Assembly: GCA_934247125.1 (NCBI GenBank)
Contig: CAKQIZ010000040.1
Span: 1-18,370 of the forward strand
DNA length: 18,370 nucleotides
Direction of reading: 5' to 3'
Origin: an uncultured Clostridia bacterium
GTDB taxonomy: Bacteria; Bacillota; Clostridia; Peptostreptococcales; Anaerovoracaceae
The notes under the pieces were generated by a model. The model ran no database searches, was not told where the DNA came from, and saw nothing but the letters and a program-made list of their open reading frames with translations. Positions 12,871 through 18,370 of the stretch are shown one piece after another; the first letter of the stretch is position 1, and every line of letters begins with the position of its first letter. The position numbers were made by a program, and so were the translations under genes.

Positions 12871-13812
12871 ATGAAATATAAAGTTTTTATCGACGGTGCA
12901 GAAGGCACCACAGGTCTGAAGATACACCAGTATTTTCAGAAGAGAGATGATATAGATCTCCTGAAGATAGATCAGGAAAAGCGAAAGGATCTCGATGAAA
13001 GGCTGAGCCTTATAAAGCAGGCGGATATTTCGTTCCTGTGTCTGCCTGATGCGGCGGCAAGAGAGATCGCGGCGGCGGCGCCGGCAGAGTGCAGGATACT
13101 CGATACTTCGACGGCGCACAGGACAGATCCGTCATGGGTGTACGGCATGCCTGAGCTTTACGAGGGTCAGAGAGAGAAGATCAGAAACAGCAGCAGAGTG
13201 GCAGTCCCCGGATGTCATGCTACGGGCGTGATACTGCTGATAAAGCCGCTCCTCGAAGCGGGACTCGTTCCTGCAGATTATCCGTTCTGCGCATGTTCCC
13301 TCACAGGGTACAGCGGCGGCGGCAAGAAGATGATCGCGCAGTATGAGAGCTCTGAAAGACAGAGAGGCAATATGGGCGGACAGGACATACTATGCAGCCC
13401 GAGACAGTACGGCATAGCGCAGGCACATAAGCATCTGCCTGAAATAATAGCGGCGACCGGGATAAGCAGCGCGCCTGCGTTTTCCCCGATAGTGGCTGAC
13501 TACTACAGCGGCATGGAGGTGACTGTACCGATCAAGGTCGATGGACTGACAAAAGCCGATGCAGAAAAGGCAGTTGCGGGATATTACAGGGGTCAGCCGC
13601 TGGTAACAGTGAAGGATTCGCTTGATGACGGCGGTTTCATCGCTGCAGGGCAGCTGTCCGGAACGAACAGACTCGAGATAACTGTCGAAGGAAATGATGA
13701 AAATATACTTCTAGTGGCTGTATATGACAACCTGGGCAAGGGAGCTTCAGGCGCAGCTATACAGAATATGAACATAATGCTGGGAATAGACGAGACAAAG
13801 GGGTTGATATAG
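12871..13812 (+). CDS. argC: N-acetyl-gamma-glutamyl-phosphate reductase, type 2
   Basis: A 313-residue NADPH-dependent enzyme that reduces N-acetylglutamyl phosphate to its semialdehyde, third step of arginine synthesis. The nucleotide-binding turn GAEGTTG is at 9-15 and the catalytic cysteine is C115 in VPGCHATG. The short length and sequence (LDTSTAHRTDPSWVYGMPEL) suit the type 2 form rather than the longer type 1. Start: GGAGG at 12861-12865 lies five bases before the ATG at 12871; the frame extends to 12805 but that part overlaps the ARG boxes. It is the first gene of argCJBD, two bases ahead of argJ. Confidence 0.94.
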   Translation: MKYKVFIDGAEGTTGLKIHQYFQKRDDIDLLKIDQEKRKDLDERLSLIKQADISFLCLPDAAAREIAAAAPAECRILDTSTAHRTDPSWVYGMPELYEGQREKIRNSSRVAVPGCHATGVILLIKPLLEAGLVPADYPFCACSLTGYSGGGKKMIAQYESSERQRGNMGGQDILCSPRQYGIAQAHKHLPEIIAATGISSAPAFSPIVADYYSGMEVTVPIKVDGLTKADAEKAVAGYYRGQPLVTVKDSLDDGGFIAAGQLSGTNRLEITVEGNDENILLVAVYDNLGKGASGAAIQNMNIMLGIDETKGLI

Positions 13813-13814
13813 AT

Positions 13815-15044
13815 ATGAAAAATACCGAGATAAGATATACAGGGGGAGGCGTGTGTGCGCCTTCCGGATTCAGAGCTGCCGGAACGGCGTGCGGCATAAA
13901 AGGCACGATCGATAAAAAAGATCTGGCGCTGATAGTCAGCGATGTGATGTGCAGTGCTGCAGCAGTTTACACTACCAATAAGGTAAAAGGCGCGCCGCTC
14001 AAGGTGACCAGGAGTCATATAGCAGACGGAAAAGCCATAGCTGTGATATGCAACAGCGGCAATGCCAATACATGCGCTCCGGACGGAGAAGCCGTGGCTG
14101 AGAAGACATGCGAGATAACAGCAGCGAATATCGATGCTGACAAAAATGATATCGTCGTATGCTCGACGGGAGTCATAGGTCAGCAGCTGCAGATGGAGCC
14201 TTTTGAAAGAGGTATACCGGAGCTTGCGAAGATCGCGGACTACAACGGATCTGCGTCGGCTGCAGAAGCTATCATGACGACTGATACGATACCTAAGGAA
14301 GTCGCGGTAGAGGTCTCCATAGGCGGGAAAACATGCAGGATAGGCGGCATAGCAAAGGGCAGCGGCATGATAAACCCTGACATGGCGACGATGCTTTCGT
14401 TCATAACCACTGATGTGGATATCGCGCCTGAAGTGCTCGACAGCGTACTGAAAGAAAATGTGAAGACGAGCTACAACCAGATCTGTGTAGACGGAGATAC
14501 GTCGACGAACGACATGGTAGTGGTACTGGCAAATGGTCTTGCGGGAAATGACAGGATCACGGGCGAGGGAGAAGATCTTGATGCATTCAGAGAAGCTCTT
14601 TCGGCAGTGACTGTATACCTTGCAAAGAAGCTGGCCAGAGACGGCGAGGGAGCGACCAAGCTCATCGAGTGCATCGTCAGCGGTGCGGCAGACGACGGAC
14701 AGGCTCAGGTGATAAGCAAGTCGGTCATAGCATCGGATCTTCTCAAGGCTGCGATGTTCGGGGCAGACGCTAACTGGGGACGTGTCCTCTGTGCGATCGG
14801 ATATGCACCGGGAGAATTCAGCACGGATAACATCGATGTCATGATGGAGTCTGTAAAGGGCAGTGTTTTCGTTTGTCAGGGCTCGAGACACAGGGAGTAC
14901 AGCGAAGAAAAGGCCTCGGAGATACTGGCGGAAGAGGAAATAACGATAAAGGTCGATATGCATCAGGGCAGCGGCAGTGCAGTCGCATGGGGCTGCGACC
15001 TCACTTATGATTACGTTCAGATAAACGGAGACTACAGGAGTTAA
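13815..15044 (+). CDS. argJ: Glutamate N-acetyltransferase / amino-acid acetyltransferase ArgJ
   Basis: A 409-residue Ntn-type enzyme that moves the acetyl group from N-acetylornithine to glutamate and so recycles it; some also make N-acetylglutamate from acetyl-CoA. The self-cleavage site is A191-T192 in [10 protein letters not shown], with T192 as nucleophile; STGVIG (117-122) supplies the oxyanion hole, and [14 protein letters not shown] (79-92) is the substrate block. The C-terminus [11 protein letters not shown] is typical and intact. It starts two bases after argC with AAAGGGG about 11 bases upstream. No separate argA or argE is in the window, in agreement with a cyclic pathway. Whether it is mono- or bifunctional cannot be told from sequence. 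Confidence 0.96.
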   Translation: MKNTEIRYTGGGVCAPSGFRAAGTACGIKGTIDKKDLALIVSDVMCSAAAVYTTNKVKGAPLKVTRSHIADGKAIAVICNSGNANTCAPDGEAVAEKTCEITAANIDADKNDIVVCSTGVIGQQLQMEPFERGIPELAKIADYNGSASAAEAIMTTDTIPKEVAVEVSIGGKTCRIGGIAKGSGMINPDMATMLSFITTDVDIAPEVLDSVLKENVKTSYNQICVDGDTSTNDMVVVLANGLAGNDRITGEGEDLDAFREALSAVTVYLAKKLARDGEGATKLIECIVSGAADDGQAQVISKSVIASDLLKAAMFGADANWGRVLCAIGYAPGEFSTDNIDVMMESVKGSVFVCQGSRHREYSEEKASEILAEEEITIKVDMHQGSGSAVAWGCDLTYDYVQINGDYRS

Positions 15045-15046
15045 TG

Positions 15047-15937
15047 ATGGTAAATCAGAAATATTTGGATAAAGCAGAAGTACTTATAGAAGCGCTGCCT
15101 TATATACAGCGCTTCAGCAAAAAAATAATCGTTGTAAAATACGGCGGCAGCGCTATGATAGACGAGGAGCTCAAGCAGGACGTCATCGAAGACGTGGTGC
15201 TGCTCAAGCTGATAGGATTCCAGCCGATCATCGTTCACGGCGGCGGCAAGGAGATCAGCCGATGGGTGGACAAGGTGGGGATGGACACTAAATTTGTGAA
15301 CGGTCTGAGAGTCACGGATGCCGACACGATGGAACTTGCGGAGATGGTACTCGCAAGGGTGAACAAGGAGCTGGTGGCAAAGATCCAGACTCTCGGCATA
15401 AAGGCTGCAGGCATAAGCGGCAAGGATGGCGGTCTCCTCACTGTAGAGAAGAAGTTCTCGGGAAACGAAGACATAGGATTTGTCGGTGATGTGACCGAAG
15501 TAGACACAAAGATCCTGACTGATCTGCTGGAGAAGGATTTCCTGCCTGTAGTGTTCCCTGTGGGAATGGACAAGGACGGCATTACATACAATATCAATGC
15601 CGATGAAGCGGCAAGCTCGATAGCTACAGCGCTCAGGGCCGAGAAGCTCGCATACCTTTCGGATGTAGAAGGTGTGAGACTCGATCCGGAAGACCCGGAA
15701 TCCGTGATATCTGAGCTTTACACGGATGAAGCGCAGGATCTGATCGAGCAGGGTGTGATCTCGGGCGGGATGCTGCCTAAGATCGAAAACTGCATAGACG
15801 CTATCAACAAGGGAGTGTCGAGAGTCCATATCATGGACGGAAGGATACCTCACGGACTCCTCCTGGAGATATTTACGAACAAAGGTATAGGAACAGCGAT
15901 CATCAAAGAAAACGAGGAGAAATACTGGAATGAATAG
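15047..15937 (+). CDS. argB: Acetylglutamate kinase
   Basis: This 296-residue kinase phosphorylates N-acetylglutamate with ATP, the second step of the pathway. KYGGSAM near 31-37, IVHGGGKEI near 65-73 and GISGKDGG near 124-131 form the phosphate and substrate sites, and NADEAAS and GMLPKIENC the C-lobe. The N-terminal helix ([18 protein letters not shown]) is the extension found in arginine-inhibited hexameric kinases, so feedback inhibition is likely. The argJ stop overlaps an ATG at 15044 by one base, but AGGAG (15036-15040) is only three bases from it; the adjacent ATG at 15047 is six bases away and is preferred. The alternative adds one methionine. Confidence 0.96.
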   Translation: MVNQKYLDKAEVLIEALPYIQRFSKKIIVVKYGGSAMIDEELKQDVIEDVVLLKLIGFQPIIVHGGGKEISRWVDKVGMDTKFVNGLRVTDADTMELAEMVLARVNKELVAKIQTLGIKAAGISGKDGGLLTVEKKFSGNEDIGFVGDVTEVDTKILTDLLEKDFLPVVFPVGMDKDGITYNINADEAASSIATALRAEKLAYLSDVEGVRLDPEDPESVISELYTDEAQDLIEQGVISGGMLPKIENCIDAINKGVSRVHIMDGRIPHGLLLEIFTNKGIGTAIIKENEEKYWNE

Positions 15938-17099
15938 TAATGAGATCAAGAAACTGGACAAGGAAAAAATAGTATCGACATACGGCAGATATGACCTGGT
16001 GGCAGAGAGCGGAAAAGGCGCACGATGCACATCGGCAGACGGCAAGAAGTACATAGATTTTACAGCAGGAATAGGCGTGAATTCCCTCGGTTTCTGCGAT
16101 GACGGATGGGTAGAGGCTGTTACTGATCAGCTCAAAAAGCTGCAGCACGTGTCAAACCTGTTCTATACGGAGCCGCAGGTGAAAGTGGCGGATATGCTCA
16201 CTTCGAGAACCGGACTGAAGAAAGTGTTCTTCGGAAATTCAGGCGCAGAGGCTAATGAAGCGGCTATCAAGACTGCCAGAAAGTACGGCACGGTGAACAT
16301 GGGCGAAAACGTGAACAAGATAATCACGCTCAACAATTCGTTCCACGGCAGGACTATGGCAACGATAACAGCTACGGGACAGGATCATTACCACAAATTC
16401 TTCACTCCTTTCGTAGGCGGATTCGACTACTGCGATGCGAATGATGCGGTGCAGCTTGAAAAACTCGCTGACGAAAACACATGTGCGATAATGATGGAAA
16501 TGATACAGGGAGAAGGCGGAGTGCTCAATCTCGATAAGGAATTCGTGAAGGCGGCAGAGAAGATCTGCAGAGAGAAGGATATACTGTTTATCGTCGATGA
16601 GGTGCAGACAGGCATCGGTAGAAGCGGCAGGCTGTTCGCATACGAGCATTTCGGTGTGAAGCCTGATATCGTGACATTTGCAAAGGGTATAGGCGGAGGC
16701 CTTCCTGTAGGCGGTGCGATATTCAGTGAAAAATGCTGCGATGTGCTCGAACCCGGAGATCACGGCACGACATACGGCGGAAATCCTGTAGCATGCGCAG
16801 GTGCAGTCGAGGTACTGACGAGAATGGATGATGCTTTTCTCAGGGAAGTGGAGGCCAAAGGCGAATATATAAAGGAAAAGCTGATGGCCGTGCCTCAGGT
16901 AAAAGGCGTATCAGGAATGGGTCTGATGCTCGGAGTTGCAGTAGAAGGAAAGGAAGCCGGTAAAGTTGTCAGCGATGCGCTTGAGGCCGGTCTGATGATA
17001 CTCACCGCAAAGGACAAGGTAAGACTTCTGCCTCCTCTCACGATAACGTACGAGGAGATCGATGAGGGACTTGCTATCCTTGAAAAGGCGCTTGCATAA
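15930..17099 (+). CDS. argD: Acetylornithine aminotransferase
   Basis: This 389-residue class III PLP aminotransferase makes N-acetylornithine from the semialdehyde with glutamate as donor. Seen are [15 protein letters not shown] (100-114, phosphate site), SFHGRT (137-142), the aspartate of [11 protein letters not shown] (D223) that contacts the PLP ring nitrogen, and the Schiff-base lysine K252 in [16 protein letters not shown] stands where EPIQGEGG is usual, a mild variation. Its start overlaps argB by eight bases, with GAGGAG ten bases upstream. It is the last gene of the operon, followed by a strong terminator. Ornithine or succinyldiaminopimelate activity is possible in this family, but the operon context favours ArgD. 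Confidence 0.95.
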   Translation: MNSNEIKKLDKEKIVSTYGRYDLVAESGKGARCTSADGKKYIDFTAGIGVNSLGFCDDGWVEAVTDQLKKLQHVSNLFYTEPQVKVADMLTSRTGLKKVFFGNSGAEANEAAIKTARKYGTVNMGENVNKIITLNNSFHGRTMATITATGQDHYHKFFTPFVGGFDYCDANDAVQLEKLADENTCAIMMEMIQGEGGVLNLDKEFVKAAEKICREKDILFIVDEVQTGIGRSGRLFAYEHFGVKPDIVTFAKGIGGGLPVGGAIFSEKCCDVLEPGDHGTTYGGNPVACAGAVEVLTRMDDAFLREVEAKGEYIKEKLMAVPQVKGVSGMGLMLGVAVEGKEAGKVVSDALEAGLMILTAKDKVRLLPPLTITYEEIDEGLAILEKALA

Positions 17100-17126
17100 T
17101 GCAGGTCATATGATGAAATATGATGA

Positions 17127-17178
17127 AAACGGCAGCGATGCTATGAGTGATATGCTCAGGGTATCCTGCCGTTTTTTT
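17127..17178 (+). terminator. Strong terminator of argCJBD
   Basis: AAACGGCAG (17127-17135) pairs with CTGCCGTTT (17166-17174), followed by T7 from 17172; the long loop can fold further (GAG with CTC). Just before it, ATATGATGAA is repeated twice in tandem (17108-17127). Confidence 0.88.
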
Positions 17179-17214
17179 GTGAAGAAAAAACCACGGCCTG
17201 ATATGCTGCATGCA

Positions 17215-17244
17215 GAATAAAAAAATGACGATCTGCACATAAAT
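17215..17244 (+). promoter_or_regulatory. Possible sigma-F/sigma-G type promoter of sigG
   Basis: GAATA at 17215-17219 fits the sigma-G -35 consensus GHATR. After an 18-base spacer, CATAAAT stands at 17238-17244 against CATNHTA, with the last two positions off. Position and spacing are right for forespore expression of sigG, but the -10 match is weak. Confidence 0.35.
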
Positions 17245-17285
17245 ATATTACGACATCGAAGGTCGCTTAAAGGGGAGCGAAGGAT

Positions 17286-17297
17286 ATGCGAGGATAA
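17286..17297 (+). CDS. Possible three-codon upstream open frame before sigG
   Basis: ATG CGA GGA TAA is preceded eight bases upstream by GGGGAG (17272-17277), a better ribosome binding site than that of sigG itself, which lies inside this mini-frame. It ends six bases before the sigG ATG. AAAGGGG is in the loop of a hairpin TCGCT/AGCGA (17263-17280). It may couple or limit sigG translation; this is inferred from sequence only. Confidence 0.3.
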   Translation: MRG

Positions 17298-17303
17298 TTA
17301 TTT

Positions 17304-18074
17304 ATGGCTGGCAAGGTGGAAATCTGTGGTGTTAATACGGCGAGTCTGCCGCGGTACCGTGACCAGGAGATGCATGACATGCTCGTGGCGGTGAAAGCGG
17401 GAGACATGGAGGTTAGAGATCGATTCATAAAAGGCAATCTGAGACTGGTGCTCAGCGTGATACAGAAGTTTTCCGGACGAGGGGAAAATCCCGATGATCT
17501 GTTTCAGGTCGGATGTGTAGGACTGATAAAGGCTCTCGACAACTTTGACATGTCGCATGGCGTGAAATTCAGCACGTATGCAGTCCCGATGATAATCGGA
17601 GAGATACGACGCTATCTGAGAGACAACAACAGCATAAGAGTTTCGAGATCGATGAGAGATCTGGCGTACAAGGCACTTACGGCCAGGGAGAAACTTGGAC
17701 GCGAGCTGCAGCGTGAGGCTACGGTCGATGAGATAGCGCGTGAGCTGGAAGTGAAAAAAGAAGATGTGGTGCTGGCGCTTGATTCGATACAGGATCCTGT
17801 TTCACTGTTCGATCCCGTTTTCAACGATGACGGCGATCCTATATATGTGATGGATCAGATCCGGGATATGAAGAACACTGATGTGCGATGGATAGAAAAC
17901 CTTTCACTTTCGGAGGCGATGAAGAAGCTTTCACCAAGGGAGCAGAACATCCTTACGATGAGATTCTTTGAAGGCAAGACGCAGATGGAAGTTGCAGATG
18001 AGATATCGATAAGCCAGGCACAGGTGTCGCGTCTTGAAAAGAACGCACTGAATTATATGAAGAAGTATGTATGA
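17304..18074 (+). CDS. sigG: RNA polymerase sporulation sigma factor sigma-G
   Basis: A 256-residue late forespore sigma factor. The N-terminus KVEICGVNTASLP is the conserved sigma-G opening that anti-sigma factors recognise. Region 2 (GNLRLVLSVIQKFSGRGENPDDLFQVG, FSTYAVPMIIGEIRRYLRD), region 3 (SRSMRDLAYKALTAREKL, EATVDEIARELEV) and the region 4 helix-turn-helix (KTQMEVADEISISQAQVSRLEKN) are complete. GAGGA at 17290-17294 lies nine bases before the ATG. In Bacillus it follows sigE directly and some transcripts read into it; here the arg operon and its terminator separate them, so its own promoter must act. A hairpin terminator follows at 18092. Confidence 0.96.
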   Translation: MAGKVEICGVNTASLPRYRDQEMHDMLVAVKAGDMEVRDRFIKGNLRLVLSVIQKFSGRGENPDDLFQVGCVGLIKALDNFDMSHGVKFSTYAVPMIIGEIRRYLRDNNSIRVSRSMRDLAYKALTAREKLGRELQREATVDEIARELEVKKEDVVLALDSIQDPVSLFDPVFNDDGDPIYVMDQIRDMKNTDVRWIENLSLSEAMKKLSPREQNILTMRFFEGKTQMEVADEISISQAQVSRLEKNALNYMKKYV

Positions 18075-18091
18075 TATATCTGTCATACCGG

Positions 18092-18133
18092 CGGACACAC
18101 AGGTGATGGACTCTTCGCCTGTGCGTCCGTTTT
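18092..18133 (+). terminator. Terminator of sigG
   Basis: CGGAC-A-CACAGG pairs with CCTGTG-C-GTCCG (one mismatch) around 14 bases, followed by TTTTGTCGTT. It starts 17 bases after the sigG stop. Confidence 0.82.
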
Positions 18134-18271
18134 GTCGTTGATGTAATACTGTTACTGAGGCTGCATATATGTTACAGCGGATACATATAACTGTGAAAGA
18201 GAACATATCCGGTATGGAAAATGTTTGCAGAATATGTGGGCGCGTTTTTGCAACAATTTGTATTTTGCCGG

Positions 18272-18300
18272 TTGACATCGGATATGTATTAGCATATAAT
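18272..18300 (+). promoter_or_regulatory. Perfect-consensus promoter at the right edge
   Basis: TTGACA at 18272-18277, a 17-base spacer and TATAAT at 18295-18300. It should be strong and starts near 18307, at the palindrome TTCAACAGTTGAA (18307-18319), a possible operator. The 18134-18271 stretch before it shows no gene. Confidence 0.88.
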
Positions 18301-18328
18301 CCCGTTTTCAACAGTTGAAGGAGACAAC

Positions 18329-18367
18329 AACGGCGAGGTCCATTGGAATGAGAAGGATCTCGCCGTT
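18329..18367 (+). other. Strong hairpin of a leader or small RNA, cut by the window edge
   Basis: AACGGCGAGGTCC (18329-18341) pairs with GGATCTCGCCGTT (18355-18367), 13 pairs with one G-U, around a 13-base loop. AAGGAG (18318-18323) lies just upstream without a start codon at proper distance. It may be an attenuator of a downstream gene or the 3' end of a short RNA; the T tract that would decide lies past the window. Confidence 0.6.
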
Positions 18368-18370
18368 TAG

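Noticed and set aside
13593..14963. A 456-codon open frame on the minus strand over argJ
   Set aside because: It is antisense to a fully conserved argJ and shows no domain or ribosome binding site.

Overview
The window reads as chromosome of a spore-forming, anaerobic member of the Firmicutes, most likely class Clostridia. It carries the sporulation genes spoIIGA-sigE and sigG, a hybrid cluster protein typical of anaerobes, Firmicutes-type SOS, ARG and 0A boxes, strong AGGAGG ribosome binding sites, and many AGA/AGG and ATA codons at intermediate GC. I cannot fix the family or genus. Nothing looks like a phage, integron or CRISPR; the one possible mobile remnant is a repeat-rich 264-nt stretch upstream of lexA.

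Layout: (1) 19-1164, a CDP-glycerol:glycerophosphotransferase-like enzyme; 1243-3280, a MoxR-type AAA+ ATPase with its CoxE-like VWA partner. (2) 3383-5234, a self-contained lrgA-lrgB-gntR operon with a near-consensus promoter and a perfect 17-bp palindrome at the transcription start, probably the operator of its own FadR-type regulator. (3) Minus strand: hcp (5488-7257) and lexA (7496-8158), the latter with a promoter overlapped by an SOS box. (4) 8177-8789 has no gene but contains repeated dyads. (5) 8790-9571, a double zinc-ribbon lipoprotein and a thioredoxin. (6) 9633-11038, infC-rpmI-rplT with a long leader that ends in an attenuator, and infC starting at AUU. (7) 11053-12736, spoIIGA and sigE; 12752-17178, an ArgR-type regulated argC-argJ-argB-argD operon; 17215-18133, sigG. 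(8) The right end has a perfect-consensus promoter followed by a strong hairpin, cut by the window edge.

How the genes fit together: SpoIIGA processes pro-sigma-E; sigma-G acts later in the forespore. These three genes adjoin one another in Bacillus, but here an arginine operon with its own promoter and strong terminator lies between sigE and sigG. The Arg genes cover acetyl transfer (ArgJ), phosphorylation (ArgB), reduction (ArgC) and transamination (ArgD), from glutamate to ornithine. IF3, L35 and L20 form the standard translation operon, probably controlled by L20. The most interesting, less described candidates are the GntR/FCD-controlled LrgAB unit, the duplicated zinc-ribbon lipoprotein, the repeat family upstream of lexA, the spoIIG-type promoter retaining a 22-bp spacer, and the orphan promoter-hairpin at the right edge.
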